Positions 43,887-53,707 of a stretch of 64,000 bases of DNA are shown in pieces. Source of the DNA: Neorhizobium sp. (GTDB taxonomy: Bacteria > Pseudomonadota > Alphaproteobacteria > Rhizobiales > Rhizobiaceae). The notes beneath the pieces are model-generated. The model was not told the DNA's origin. It saw only the letters and a program-made list of their open reading frames with translations, and did not search any database. The first letter of the stretch is position 1. Every line of letters begins with the position of its first letter. The translations under genes were made by a program, and so were the position numbers. The stretch covers positions 1,550,001 through 1,614,000 of the forward strand of contig JAPWKC010000004.1 of assembly GCA_028283725.1 (NCBI GenBank), given 5' to 3'.

Positions 43887-45113
43887 GTGGATTCGACCCT
43901 GCCTTTCCTGCCATCCACACCGAGCGAACCGGCCTTTGCGCTGGCACCCGGCGTCTTGCCCGATACCGGCGAGCCGGGTTTCGGCGTTTACGTCCATTGG
44001 CCCTTCTGTGCGGCCAAATGTCCGTATTGCGACTTCAACAGCCATGTGCGCCATCAGCCGGTGGACCAGCCGCGCTTCACCGCCGCCTTCCTCAAGGAGA
44101 TGGAGACGGTGCGCCGGATGAGCGGGCCGAAGACGGTGACAAGCATCTTTCTCGGCGGCGGCACGCCCTCGCTGATGGACCCGGCAACGGTTGCCGCCAT
44201 TCTCGACGGCATCGCCCAGCAGTGGCATGTGCCTGACGGGATCGAGATCACGATGGAGGCCAATCCGTCGAGCGTCGAGGCGACGCGCTTTCGCGGATAT
44301 CGCGATGCCGGCGTCAACCGCGTCTCCATGGGCGTGCAGGCGCTCAACGATACGGATCTGAAATTTCTGGGCCGGCTGCACAATGTCGAGGACGCGCTGA
44401 AGGCCATCCGGCTGGCGCGCGAGATCTTTCCGCGGATGAGCTTCGACCTTATCTATGCAAGGCCGAACCAGACGGTGGAAGCCTGGGAGGCGGAGCTGAA
44501 ACAGGCGATCTCCTATGCGGTTGATCATCTGTCGCTCTACCAGCTGACGATCGAGGAAGGCACGCCCTTCTACGGCCTGCACAAGGCGGGCAAGCTGATC
44601 GTGCCGGATGGCGACCAGTCGGCGCTGCTTTACGAGGCAACCCAGGAGCTCACCGCCCTGCACGGCATGCCCGCCTATGAAGTGTCGAACCACGCCCGCC
44701 CCGGCGCCGAAAGCCGGCACAACCTCACCTACTGGCGCTACGGCGATTATGCCGGGATCGGCCCCGGCGCGCATGGACGCCTGACACGCGGCTCATCCAA
44801 GATCGCGACCGCCACCGAGCGGCGGCCGGAAACCTGGCTTGAACAGGTCGAGGCGCAGGGCCATGGCATGCTCGACCAGGAAATGCTGGGCTATGAGGAA
44901 CAGGCGGACGAACTGCTTTTGATGGGGCTTCGCCTGCGCGAAGGCGTCGATCTCGCCCGCTGGCAGCAGCTTTCCGGCCGCGACCCGGACCCTGTTCGCG
45001 AGGAGAGGTTGCTGGAGCATGGGTTCATCGAGCGGATCGGCAATTCGCGGCTGCGCTGCACGCCATCCGGCATGCTGATCCTCGACGCCGTGGTGGCGGA
45101 TCTCGCCTGCTGA
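43887..45113 (+). CDS. hemW: Radical SAM protein HemW (heme chaperone)
   Basis: The 408-residue protein has the radical-SAM cluster motif CAAKCPYCDFNSH (CxxxCxxC), SIFLGGGTPSLM, TMEANPSSVE and SMGVQALNDTDLKFLGR, typical of HemW. HemW was long annotated as coproporphyrinogen oxidase but lacks HemN's extra residues and acts as a heme-binding chaperone. The start is GTG at 43887 with GGAGG 13 bases upstream; the longer frame runs back through rdgB. It is coupled to rdgB. Confidence 0.93.
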   Translation: MDSTLPFLPSTPSEPAFALAPGVLPDTGEPGFGVYVHWPFCAAKCPYCDFNSHVRHQPVDQPRFTAAFLKEMETVRRMSGPKTVTSIFLGGGTPSLMDPATVAAILDGIAQQWHVPDGIEITMEANPSSVEATRFRGYRDAGVNRVSMGVQALNDTDLKFLGRLHNVEDALKAIRLAREIFPRMSFDLIYARPNQTVEAWEAELKQAISYAVDHLSLYQLTIEEGTPFYGLHKAGKLIVPDGDQSALLYEATQELTALHGMPAYEVSNHARPGAESRHNLTYWRYGDYAGIGPGAHGRLTRGSSKIATATERRPETWLEQVEAQGHGMLDQEMLGYEEQADELLLMGLRLREGVDLARWQQLSGRDPDPVREERLLEHGFIERIGNSRLRCTPSGMLILDAVVADLAC

Positions 45114-45116
45114 CAG

Positions 45117-45713
45117 TCAGGCCTTTGACTTGATGGCCGTTACGTGCAGCCAATCCGTGGGGCGGTCGTCATAGGCGCCGCCGTGATGGCCATCGATGCC
45201 GATTGCCGCCCAGGGAAGCCGCTGATACAGGTCACGCAGCCAAGCCTCCGACGGATAATTGTAATAGCGGCCGAGCGCATCATGCCCTTCGCTTTTCCCC
45301 GCCTTGAAGCTCGCGTAGAAAGTGCCTGACGGACTCAGGGCCCGATGGATGGTGGCCAATACGTGGGGCAAATCCGGGCGCGCGACATGCAGGAGTGCGG
45401 CACTCGCCCAGATGCCATCGAAGGCTGCATCAAAATCGAGGTCTTCGAAGCGCAGAAGACCCACCGGCCGGCCGAGCAGGATTGATGCCTCCGTGGCGAT
45501 TTCGGGCGTGCCGTCCGTTGGGGTTACGTCATAACCGCGCAACAGCATTTCGGCGCTATCGCGGCCATTGCCACAGCCGAGTTCTAAGATGGTCGAGCCT
45601 TGCGGTAGGTGGCGGAGAAAGCCAGCAAGCCGTGCGTGATGCGGCGTGGAAAAACGCCTGACATAGGCTGCGGCATTCTCGGCGTAGAAGCGGTCGGTTT
45701 CCGTGTCTCTCAC
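45117..45713 (-). CDS. Class I SAM-dependent methyltransferase (small-molecule type)
   Basis: The 198-residue protein has the SAM motif ILELGCGNGRDSAEMLLRG near residue 42 and the later GIWASAALLHVARPDLP, resembling TehB/Methyltransf_25 proteins. The start FYAENAAAYVRRF is common in this group. The substrate is unknown. The frame starts with GTG at 45713, preceded by GGAGCGAGG. It converges with hemW with only three bases between stops. Confidence 0.8.
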   Translation of the reverse strand: MRDTETDRFYAENAAAYVRRFSTPHHARLAGFLRHLPQGSTILELGCGNGRDSAEMLLRGYDVTPTDGTPEIATEASILLGRPVGLLRFEDLDFDAAFDGIWASAALLHVARPDLPHVLATIHRALSPSGTFYASFKAGKSEGHDALGRYYNYPSEAWLRDLYQRLPWAAIGIDGHHGGAYDDRPTDWLHVTAIKSKA

Positions 45714-45736
45714 GCCTCGCTCCGCATGCCGCGTCT

Positions 45737-46357
45737 TTATCGCTGCGAGGTCAGAAGCCGCGTGCCGAAGCCGACGAAGACGATGCCGGTGGCAAGATCG
45801 AATTTCTTCTTCGCCTTCAGATAGGCGCGCGCCACGCTGCGATGGGTGATCAGGCCGATGAGCACGGTATAATAGAGCGTCGAGACCGACAGCATGACGG
45901 CAATGGCGGCGAGGCCATAGAGGAACGGCGTGCCGGCCGGCATGGTGGCGGCAAACAGGCTGGCGACGAACAGCGCCGATTTCGGATTGGCGAGATTGGT
46001 GGCAAGGCCCATGCGATAGGCGCGGCCAAGCGGGATTTCGACCGGCGCGGCATCAAGATCGGCGATCGGCCTGTCCTTGCGCAGGTCGATGAGCATGCGC
46101 AGGCCGAGATAGACCAGATAAAGTCCGCCAGCGATCTTCAGTGCCATATAGGCAACCGGCACCGCCTGGAACAGAACATTGATGCCGAGCCAGCCGGCAA
46201 GGCCCCAGGCAAGCGTGCCGGTGATGGTGCCGAAGGCGGCAGCGATCGCGACACGTCGGTGAGCCGTCAGCGCATAGCGCATGGCCAGAAGTGTGCTGGG
46301 CCCCGGCGTGATGCACGCAAGGGCCCAGATGGTCGCGACGGAGAGCAGAAAGCTCAT
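45737..46357 (-). CDS. LysE-family amino acid exporter
   Basis: The 206-residue protein has about six hydrophobic helices and the LysE/RhtB signature [17 protein letters not shown] near residue 18, then [15 protein letters not shown] and [17 protein letters not shown]. Family members export amino acids or homoserine lactones by proton antiport. The substrate cannot be told. It lies between a methyltransferase and dnaA, both on the minus strand. Confidence 0.88.
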   Translation of the reverse strand: MSFLLSVATIWALACITPGPSTLLAMRYALTAHRRVAIAAAFGTITGTLAWGLAGWLGINVLFQAVPVAYMALKIAGGLYLVYLGLRMLIDLRKDRPIADLDAAPVEIPLGRAYRMGLATNLANPKSALFVASLFAATMPAGTPFLYGLAAIAVMLSVSTLYYTVLIGLITHRSVARAYLKAKKKFDLATGIVFVGFGTRLLTSQR

Positions 46358-46442
46358 GTCATATCCGTTTTCCCGAAACCCCTGACACCAGGCTTCGGAT
46401 CGTGTTGGAAGCTCGCTTCAAGGCGGAATGCCCCGGCTTGTG

Positions 46443-48020
46443 TCAGGCGTTGTTTTCGTTGATCAGGCGCTTCAGAAGTTCGATCTCGTGGCCGAGCTTG
46501 ACATCGCCGGAGATCAGTTCCTCGATCTTGCGGACCGCATGCAGAACCGTCGTGTGGTCACGACCGCCGAAGCGACGGCCGATTTCCGGGAAGGAACGCG
46601 GCGTCAGCGTCTTCGACAGATACATGGCGATCTGGCGCGGCTTGACGATGACGCGGGTACGGCGGTTGGAGACCAGTTCCTGGCGCGAGACGTTGTAGTG
46701 ACGGGCGACGATGCGCTGGATGTCCTCGATGCGGACGCGCCTGGCCTCACCGGCACCGACCAGATGGGCGAGCAGCTCATCGACGCGGTCGATCGACAGC
46801 GTCGGCTCGAAGGAGCGACGGAACAGAAGCTGGTTGAAGGCGCCTTCCAGCTCGCGGCCGCTTGCGGTAATCGAACGGGCAACGTGATTGAGGATCTCGG
46901 CATCGATCGTCAGCGACGGATCGTCCTGGCGGGCGACATCGAGGCGGCCCTGCAGCATTTCGAGACGCATGTCGTAATCCGGCGCCTCGACTTCGATGGC
47001 GACACCGCCCTGAAGGCGCGAACGGACGCGCGGATCGAGCGATTCCAGTTCCCACGGCGCGCGGTCTGCGGCAACCACGACCTGCTTGGCGCTGTCGAGC
47101 AGCATGTTCAGGAGATGGCAGAACTCGTTCTGGATCATCTTGCCCTGCAGGAACTGCATGTCGTCGATGATCAGGAGATCGATGTTGCGCAGGCTATCCT
47201 TGAGCGTCAGGGCATCGTTGTCGCGGATCGCGGTTGCGAAGCGCCACATGAAATATTCGGCGGTCAGGTAGACGACGCGCGGATTGCGGGCACTGCCGAC
47301 GGCGGCATTGGCAATGGCCTGCAGAAGATGCGTCTTGCCGAGGCCGACGCCCGAATGGATGAAGAGCGGATTGAAGCGCACCGCACCAGCACCGGCTTCC
47401 GCAATCGTGCGGGCGGCGGCGAGTGCCACGCGGTTCGAGGCGCCTTCGATAAAGGTATCGAACGTGTAGCGGCTGTCGAGCGGCGAACCGAAGAGCGGGC
47501 TCTGCTGCGAGGCCGAACGCGCCGCGCTTGCCGACGGCTGGTTCGGGAAGGCGGCAATCTTGCCGATTTCGCGCGGGGCCTGCGAACGGGGATAGGTGGT
47601 GGAGGCGGCGGGTGCCGTGTCGGAGACCGAAGAACGGTCATCGGCGGACGTGGCCGGCTTGATGCTGCGGCTTGCGGTGCGCACCAGGATCTCGACCTTC
47701 AGGATCTCCGGATCTTCCGCCTGCAGAATGGTGGTGATGAGGTCCAGATAACGGTTGTTGATCCAGGACTTGAGAAAAGTCGTCGGAACCGTCAGCCGCA
47801 CGACGCTCTTGGAAACGGAGTGCAGCTTGAGCCGTGCAAACCAGCTCTGGAATACGTCCTGACCGACCTGCGCACGCAGACGGGCGCTGAATCGCTCAAA
47901 AAGAGCATCATGCTTCATTTCCGATGTATCCCCTGCCGCCTGGGAGCAAACTGAACCCAACTCTTCCCGCGCCTGACCATCATGTCCCGTCGCACGGACT
48001 GATACGGTATTCATCTGCAT
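46443..48020 (-). CDS. dnaA: Chromosomal replication initiator DnaA
   Basis: The 525-residue initiator has domain I ([20 protein letters not shown]), a variable Pro/Ala/Ser-rich domain II, the AAA+ core with [17 protein letters not shown] (Walker A) and [13 protein letters not shown] (Walker B), and the DNA-binding domain IV with [18 protein letters not shown]. The ATG at 48020, with AAAGGCGG upstream, is preferred; the ATG at 47918 (MKHDALFER) is an alternative and 48083 is the longest. No cluster of DnaA boxes is seen nearby; rhizobial oriC usually lies elsewhere. Confidence 0.96.
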   Translation of the reverse strand: MQMNTVSVRATGHDGQAREELGSVCSQAAGDTSEMKHDALFERFSARLRAQVGQDVFQSWFARLKLHSVSKSVVRLTVPTTFLKSWINNRYLDLITTILQAEDPEILKVEILVRTASRSIKPATSADDRSSVSDTAPAASTTYPRSQAPREIGKIAAFPNQPSASAARSASQQSPLFGSPLDSRYTFDTFIEGASNRVALAAARTIAEAGAGAVRFNPLFIHSGVGLGKTHLLQAIANAAVGSARNPRVVYLTAEYFMWRFATAIRDNDALTLKDSLRNIDLLIIDDMQFLQGKMIQNEFCHLLNMLLDSAKQVVVAADRAPWELESLDPRVRSRLQGGVAIEVEAPDYDMRLEMLQGRLDVARQDDPSLTIDAEILNHVARSITASGRELEGAFNQLLFRRSFEPTLSIDRVDELLAHLVGAGEARRVRIEDIQRIVARHYNVSRQELVSNRRTRVIVKPRQIAMYLSKTLTPRSFPEIGRRFGGRDHTTVLHAVRKIEELISGDVKLGHEIELLKRLINENNA

Positions 48021-48672
48021 AGTTTCGCCGCCTTTTTTATCGAGCCTGGCAGTTCTTTCGCCGCCAGAGCAAACTTCATTCAAGGCAAAGGCTCACCATT
48101 CCCGATCATCGAGAACCGTCGCCGCCCGTCCCCATTCCTTGCCCGCGACCGCTCGTGACGATCACCGACCTTGGCAGGCCCACCTCGTACTGGACCCACC
48201 AGCGGAAGCCACTCCGCAATTTCCCGACAATCCATCCTCATCATGGACTGCCCGGAACCTTACCCATGTCCGGTCTTTCCCCGGCCTCGTCTTTCCCCGG
48301 CACGCTCGTTGACGCTAAGCCGGCTCAATATTGACGCAAGACGGCTGTCTCCGGAAATGCCACAATCCGAAGCGCAACCGTAGGTTATATGGGAAACGGG
48401 TGATACTCGACCCGTTGCAAGAGACAAAAACTCACCGCACAGTCTTCGACAGACCGTGTATGGCAGCCTTCTGGAAAAGTGTCCCGCGCCCCTTGCTGGA
48501 GGCCATTTAGGCAGGATCGATTGCCGAGATCAATGGTGAATTTTACGCAAAATTAATGGCCGACCGTTGACTCGTGGGACAGGATTTGAATGCCCCTCAA
48601 GACCTCTCGGAGAATCGCTTTTGAATCAATGGGATTCAATTTCAGGCTTGTCCGAACCTGTCCATTTCGGCG

Positions 48673-48713
48673 AAAAATAAAAAAATCCTTGACTCGCAAT
48701 GCGGGTACCAAGG
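48673..48713 (-). terminator. Second minus-strand terminator-like hairpin
   Basis: On the minus strand CCTTG (48713-48709) pairs with CAAGG (48691-48687), with a small inner stem CGCA/TGCG, followed by ATTTTTTTATTTTT. It is 130-170 bases beyond the rpsT terminator, so it may end a separate short transcript. Confidence 0.5.
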
Positions 48714-48844
48714 GCAGCCAAAAGGCCGAGGCCACATTAAGTCACCTCACGCAATTACTTGTTTTAGAACGGTATTTTCTGTCACGGCCCAGACATGAAA
48801 GCTTCAATGAGCCGGATAAGGAATTGCTTAGGAAGCAGAATCGC

Positions 48845-48871
48845 AAAAAGCCCGGTCGCGAGACCAGGCTT
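48845..48871 (-). terminator. Rho-independent terminator of rpsT
   Basis: On the minus strand AAGCCTGGTC, a 4-base loop and GACCGGGCTT form a 10-base stem with one G-T pair, followed by TTT. It starts 28 bases after the rpsT stop codon. Confidence 0.85.
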
Positions 48872-48898
48872 CAAACGGCGAATTGAATTTCGGCTATA

Positions 48899-49165
48899 TC
48901 AGGCCGAAAGAGCCTTCACGCGGGCTGCCAGACGCGACACCTTGCGGGATGCCGTGTTGCTGTGCAGAACGCCCTTGGTGGCAGCGCGTGCGATCTCCGG
49001 CTGGGCAGCCTTCAGAGCAGCGGCAGCAACCGAAACGTCACCCGTTGCGATCGCTTCTTCAACCTTGCGGATGAAGCCACGGACGCGCGAACGGCGCGAC
49101 TTGTTGACTGCAGTACGGCGTGCGATCTTGCGGGTCGCCTTTTTCGCCGAAGTTGTATTGGCCAT
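48899..49165 (-). CDS. rpsT: 30S ribosomal protein S20
   Basis: The 88-residue basic helical protein begins [20 protein letters not shown] and has [19 protein letters not shown] and [19 protein letters not shown], the S20 signatures. It binds 16S rRNA early in 30S assembly. The ATG at 49165 is chosen; the frame extends to 49192 without support. It is followed by a clear terminator, and dnaA lies downstream on the same strand, the usual rhizobial order. Confidence 0.98.
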   Translation of the reverse strand: MANTTSAKKATRKIARRTAVNKSRRSRVRGFIRKVEEAIATGDVSVAAAALKAAQPEIARAATKGVLHSNTASRKVSRLAARVKALSA

Positions 49166-49404
49166 ATCTGCCTCTCTACGAATTCGAACCAAAACTCCGC
49201 CGTTGCCGCGCTGGTCTCGCGACCTAGTCCTTCAGCAATTCGGGAGCAATAGAGGAAGCCGTGATGTGATCAGGCTTTCCCAACTGTGGGCGGGCATATA
49301 GCGGGAATACCGGTGCCAGTCAACGCAGATTCTCGGGAGATTCTGGCGCAGACGCTTCCCGCGCCGATTCCGGCTGCCCCGGAATGGCGGATTTGCGACC
49401 GCGA

Positions 49405-50193
49405 TCAGCGATCCTTGAAATCCGGCCGGCGCTTCTCGATGAAGGCGGCCATGCCTTCCTTCTGGTCCTGCGTTGCAAACAGAGACTGGAACGAACGGCG
49501 CTCGAACCGCAGGCCTTCGGCAAGCGTGGTCTCAAACGCCCTGACGACCGCCTCCTTGGCCATCAGCACCGAGGGGCGCGACAGCGAGGCGATCCTGGCA
49601 GCCACCTCCAGAGCCTCGTCCATGAGCCTCTCCGGCGCCACGACACGCGATACCAGCCCTGCCCGCTCCGCTTCCTCGGCATCCATCATCCGGCCGGTTA
49701 AAACGAGATCCATCGCCTTGGCCTTACCGATCGCCCTTGTGAGGCGCTGCGAGCCACCGAGGCCCGGAATGATGCCGAGCGTGATTTCCGGCTGGCCGAA
49801 TTTTGCGGTTTGCGAGGCGATCATGATGTCGCACATCATGGCGAGCTCGCAGCCGCCGCCGAGGGCGAAGCCCGAGACGGCGGCAATGATCGGCTTGCGT
49901 ACCGCAGCCACCGCATCCCAGCCGGAGATGAAATCCGACAGATAGGCATCGGCAAATGCGAGCGGCTGCATTTCCTTGATGTCGGCGCCGGCGGCAAAGG
50001 CCTTTTCCGAGCCGGTCAGCACGATGGCGCCGATCGCGGCATCGTCATCCAGCGACGTCAACAGGCCGGTCAGCTCGCGCATCATCACCGAGTTCAGGGC
50101 ATTCAGCGCCTTGGGGCGATTGAGCGTCACAAGCGCCACGGCACCTCCCGTCTCGGCGACCCGCGTCTCGACCAGCAGTGTCTCGTAATCCAT
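49405..50193 (-). CDS. Enoyl-CoA hydratase
   Basis: The 262-residue crotonase has the oxyanion-hole motifs [19 protein letters not shown] and [17 protein letters not shown], and the catalytic-glutamate region [20 protein letters not shown]. Two glutamates are present as in classical short-chain enoyl-CoA hydratases of beta-oxidation (FadB1x/PaaF type). It is a single-domain enzyme of usual length. It lies between mutM and rpsT on the minus strand. Confidence 0.92.
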   Translation of the reverse strand: MDYETLLVETRVAETGGAVALVTLNRPKALNALNSVMMRELTGLLTSLDDDAAIGAIVLTGSEKAFAAGADIKEMQPLAFADAYLSDFISGWDAVAAVRKPIIAAVSGFALGGGCELAMMCDIMIASQTAKFGQPEITLGIIPGLGGSQRLTRAIGKAKAMDLVLTGRMMDAEEAERAGLVSRVVAPERLMDEALEVAARIASLSRPSVLMAKEAVVRAFETTLAEGLRFERRSFQSLFATQDQKEGMAAFIEKRRPDFKDR

Positions 50194-50255
50194 GTCCTGT
50201 CCTCCTTGTCCGTCTCGTCTCGTTTAACCTGGCGCTTTTGCCATTTCCGGCCGGC

Positions 50256-51137
50256 CTATTCCTGGCAGGTGGGGCAATAGAATGTCGAGCGCCCGGATTG
50301 CACGATGCGGGCAACCGTGCCGGAGCAGCCCGGCGTGCGGCACGGCTCGCCTTCCCTGTCATAGACGGAAAAGGAATGCTGGAAATAGCCGAGCGAACCG
50401 TCCGTCTGGATATGATCCTTGAGCGACGAGCCGCCGGCGGCGATCGCGTCTGCAATCACCGCGCGGATATTGTCGGTCAGGACCGAGAGTTCCGCCTTCG
50501 GCCGCCCGGTCTTCGTCACCAGCGTGCCGGAGGCCCGTTTCGGCGACAGGTGCGCGCGCCACAGGGCCTCGCAGACATAGATATTGCCGAGACCGGCAAT
50601 GACCGACTGGTCGAGCAGCGCCCCCTTCAGCGGTTGCGCCTTGCCGGCAAGGCGCGCCGCCAGATAATCCGCATCGAGCGCATTGCCGGTGGGCTCGGGG
50701 CCGAGTGCTGCGAAAGCCGGATAGAGATCGAGTTCGCTGCGCTTCCACACATGCATGAAGCCGAAACGGCGCGGGTCATTATAGATGACGCGCTTTGGAA
50801 CCCCGTCCTTCTCTATACGGAAGACGACGTGATCGTGCTTCACATCCTTCGAGCGGGGATGGTGGAAGTCTCCGATCGTTTCCTCCTCTTCTATACGGAA
50901 GGAGCCGGACATGCCGAGATGGCTGATGATGGTCAGGTCGTCTTCGAGATCGATCAGCAGATATTTGGCGCGACGGCCGAGCGCGACGATGCGCCGCCCG
51001 CGCGCCATATCGGCAAGGCCGTCCGGCAGCGGAAAGCGCAGATCGGGCCGATTGAGGACGAGTTCGGCAATGATCGCGTCCTCCATCGCCGGTGCGAGCC
51101 CGCGGCGAACGGTTTCCACCTCTGGCAATTCGGGCAT
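50256..51137 (-). CDS. mutM: Formamidopyrimidine-DNA glycosylase
   Basis: The 293-residue base-excision enzyme removes 8-oxoguanine. The N-terminal [14 protein letters not shown] supplies Pro1 and Glu2 of the active site after Met removal; the H2TH part has [20 protein letters not shown]; the C-terminal zinc finger reads [10 protein letters not shown] ... FYCPTC with all four cysteines. The ATG at 51137 is required by the Pro nucleophile, so the longer frame to 51206 is rejected. It is divergent from ubiE, as in many rhizobia. Confidence 0.97.
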   Translation of the reverse strand: MPELPEVETVRRGLAPAMEDAIIAELVLNRPDLRFPLPDGLADMARGRRIVALGRRAKYLLIDLEDDLTIISHLGMSGSFRIEEEETIGDFHHPRSKDVKHDHVVFRIEKDGVPKRVIYNDPRRFGFMHVWKRSELDLYPAFAALGPEPTGNALDADYLAARLAGKAQPLKGALLDQSVIAGLGNIYVCEALWRAHLSPKRASGTLVTKTGRPKAELSVLTDNIRAVIADAIAAGGSSLKDHIQTDGSLGYFQHSFSVYDREGEPCRTPGCSGTVARIVQSGRSTFYCPTCQE

Positions 51138-51287
51138 GATGTTCCTAACTTCCTGTTTCGCCGGCCGCTCGGCTGGTCTATAGACCGGGCAGAGGGTCGC
51201 GCCCAATGTTTATTGCGCTGCCACAGATAGCGATGGAAAGACGTTTCCGCTATCGTCTGCCACGACAGGACATGAAGGATAAGAGCG

Positions 51288-52064
51288 ATGACCGAAGCCC
51301 GCACCAGCGCCGATGGCGGCATGGAAACATCCTACGGTTTCCGCCAGGTGGCAGAGGGCGAGAAGCAGGGTCTCGTCAACGACGTGTTCCATAAGGTGGC
51401 CAAGCGCTACGACGTGATGAACGACGTGATGTCGGCCGGCATGCACCGGGTGTGGAAGGATGCGATGATCGCATCGCTGACGCCGCGCAGGGACGAGACC
51501 TACAGGACGCTCGACGTTGCCGGCGGCACCGGCGATATCGCTTTCCGCATTGTCGAAGCCTCGGGCCGCAAGGCACATACGACGGTGCTCGATATCAATG
51601 GCTCGATGCTTGCAGTCGGCGCCGAGCGCGCCGAAAAGAAGAACCTCTCCGGCAATCTCGATTTCGTCGAGGCGAATGCGGAAGAACTGCCCTTCGAGAA
51701 CAATTCCTTCGACGCCTATACGGTCGCCTTCGGCATCCGCAACGTGCCGCGCATCGATGTGGCGCTGAAGGAGGCTTTTCGCGTTTTGAAGCGCGGCGGG
51801 CGGCTGCTCGTCCTGGAATTTTCCGAGGTCGAGATGCCGTTCCTTGAAAAGGTCTATGAGGAATGGTCGTTCAAGGCGATCCCGCGCTTCGGCAAGATGA
51901 TCACCGGCGATGCGGAACCCTACCAGTATCTGGTGGAATCGATCCGCAAGTTCCCCAACCAGGAAAATTTTGCCGCGATGATCCGCGACGCCGGATTTTC
52001 GCGCGTGACCTATACCAATTATACCGGCGGCATCGCGGCCCTGCATTCGGGCTGGAAACTCTGA
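51288..52064 (+). CDS. ubiE: Ubiquinone/menaquinone biosynthesis C-methyltransferase UbiE
   Basis: The 258-residue methyltransferase C-methylates the demethoxy ubiquinone precursor. It has [54 protein letters not shown] and the UbiE-specific end [14 protein letters not shown]. The ATG at 51288 follows AAGGATAAG. ubiB begins four bases after its stop, so the two are coupled. Confidence 0.96.
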   Translation: MTEARTSADGGMETSYGFRQVAEGEKQGLVNDVFHKVAKRYDVMNDVMSAGMHRVWKDAMIASLTPRRDETYRTLDVAGGTGDIAFRIVEASGRKAHTTVLDINGSMLAVGAERAEKKNLSGNLDFVEANAEELPFENNSFDAYTVAFGIRNVPRIDVALKEAFRVLKRGGRLLVLEFSEVEMPFLEKVYEEWSFKAIPRFGKMITGDAEPYQYLVESIRKFPNQENFAAMIRDAGFSRVTYTNYTGGIAALHSGWKL

Positions 52065-52068
52065 CCGT

Positions 52069-53631
52069 ATGAGCACAATCGGCGCCTATCTGCGGCTTGT
52101 CCGCGTCGGCTGGGTCCTCGTGCGCGAGGGCGTGGTCTCCGACATGCCGACCGAAGGCCTTCCGGCCTTTGTCGGGCTGATGAAATCGATGATCCAGCCG
52201 TTTGCCAGCAAGAAGGCGCTGAAGCAGAAGCGCGCCGAGCGACTGGCGCGCGCCGTCGACCGGCTCGGGCCCTCCTATGTGAAGATCGGCCAGTTTCTGG
52301 CGACCCGCCCTGATGTCGTGGGCGTCGACTGGGCCGTCGATCTGGCGCTTCTGCAGGACCGCATGGCGTTCTTTCCGACGAATGCGGCCCGCAGCGCCAT
52401 CGAAGCCTCGCTCGGGCGCAAGGTGGACGAGCTCTATACGAATTTCGGCGAGCCGATTGCGGCGGCCTCGATCGCGCAGGTCCACCCTTGCGTCGTCAAC
52501 GACCGCAAGGTGGCGGTCAAGGTGGTGCGGCCCGGCGTGCGCCAGCGTTTCGCCAACGACATCGAGGGCCAGTATCTGCTCTCGCATCTGCAGGAGCGGT
52601 TCGTGCCGTCGAGCCGGCGCCTGAAGCCGGTTGAAGTCACCCGCACGCTCGAACAGACGACAAAGATGGAAATGGATCTGCGGCTGGAAGCCGCCGCCCT
52701 TTCCGAAATCGCCGAAAACACCAGAGACGACCCCGGCTTCCGTGTGCCGACCGTCGACTGGGAGCGCACCGGCCGCGACGTCATCACCATGGAGTGGATC
52801 GACGGCGTCAAGATGAACGATATAGAGGCCCTTCGCGCCGCCGGCCACAATCTGGAAAAGCTCGCCGAGACGCTGATCCAGTCTTTCCTGCGGCATACGC
52901 TGCGCGACGGCTTCTTCCATGCCGACATGCATCCGGGCAATCTCTTCGTCGATAGCAGCGGCACGATCGTCGCCGTCGACATGGGGATCGTCGGGCGGCT
53001 GGGAAAGAAGGAACGGCGGTTCCTTGCCGAAATCCTGTTCGGCTTCATCACCCGCGATTACCTGCGCGTCGCCGAAGTGCATTTCGAAGCCGGCTACGTG
53101 CCGGCCCATCACGACGTTTCCGCCTTTGCCCAGGCGATCCGCGCAATCGGCGAGCCGATCCACGGCCAGCCGGCCGAGACGATCTCGATGGCGCGCCTGC
53201 TGGCGCTGCTCTTCGAAGTCACCGATCTTTTCGAGATGCAGGCGCGGCCGGAACTTGTTCTTCTGCAAAAGACGATGGTCGTCGTCGAAGGCGTATCGCG
53301 CATGCTCGATCCGCGCTTCAACATGTGGAAGGCATCCGAACCGGTGGTTGCCGGGTGGATCAAGGACAATCTTGGGCCGAAGCGCATCGTGTCCGATTTG
53401 CGCGACAGCGTGAAGGCGGTCGTCAAGCTTGCCGAAGCCGCCCCCGAGATCGCCGCAAAGACGGAAAAATTCCATCACGACCTGATGCAGATGACCGAAA
53501 ACGGCCTGCGCTTCGATGCCGAGACCGCAGATGCCATCGGAAAATCCGAAGCCCGTCACAGCCGCTCCGGCCGCTGGGCGCTCTGGATCATCGCGCTCAC
53601 GCTGCTTTATATCGCCTATCTGATCACCTGA
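52069..53631 (+). CDS. ubiB: Ubiquinone biosynthesis atypical kinase UbiB
   Basis: The 520-residue ABC1/ADCK/UbiB protein has the family's KxGQ motif in YVKIGQFLATRPD, an Ala-rich loop GEPIAAASIAQVHPC, the invariant Lys in VAVKVVRPG, ExD in EMDLRLEAAAL, and the catalytic/metal region FFHADMHPGNLFV and AVDMGIVGRL. Two C-terminal hydrophobic stretches end in WALWIIALTLLYIAYLIT, a membrane anchor. It acts in the membrane Q-biosynthesis complex. Confidence 0.95.
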   Translation: MSTIGAYLRLVRVGWVLVREGVVSDMPTEGLPAFVGLMKSMIQPFASKKALKQKRAERLARAVDRLGPSYVKIGQFLATRPDVVGVDWAVDLALLQDRMAFFPTNAARSAIEASLGRKVDELYTNFGEPIAAASIAQVHPCVVNDRKVAVKVVRPGVRQRFANDIEGQYLLSHLQERFVPSSRRLKPVEVTRTLEQTTKMEMDLRLEAAALSEIAENTRDDPGFRVPTVDWERTGRDVITMEWIDGVKMNDIEALRAAGHNLEKLAETLIQSFLRHTLRDGFFHADMHPGNLFVDSSGTIVAVDMGIVGRLGKKERRFLAEILFGFITRDYLRVAEVHFEAGYVPAHHDVSAFAQAIRAIGEPIHGQPAETISMARLLALLFEVTDLFEMQARPELVLLQKTMVVVEGVSRMLDPRFNMWKASEPVVAGWIKDNLGPKRIVSDLRDSVKAVVKLAEAAPEIAAKTEKFHHDLMQMTENGLRFDAETADAIGKSEARHSRSGRWALWIIALTLLYIAYLIT

Positions 53632-53707
53632 CCGGGGCTTATATTCCGGCGGGAGCATGTTCCCTTTGGGCGCCAGTGCTGTAGGCTTGGCGCGAGTGAG
53701 GAACCGC

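Larger units (their letters stand above)
48021..48898. other. 878-base region between dnaA and rpsT without a protein gene
   Basis: The region is noticeably more AT-rich around 48530-48800 than its surroundings. It contains the dnaA upstream region, a dyad TTGAATC/GATTCAA (48621-48627 and 48633-48639), a terminator-like hairpin with a T tract on the minus strand at 48673-48713, and the rpsT terminator at 48845-48871. Short frames here are not gene-like. A small RNA on the minus strand between the two terminators is possible. Confidence 0.6.

Noticed and set aside
48021-48898. Chromosomal origin near dnaA
   Set aside because: No cluster of DnaA boxes or AT-rich unwinding element was seen, and in rhizobia the origin usually lies near hemE, not dnaA.
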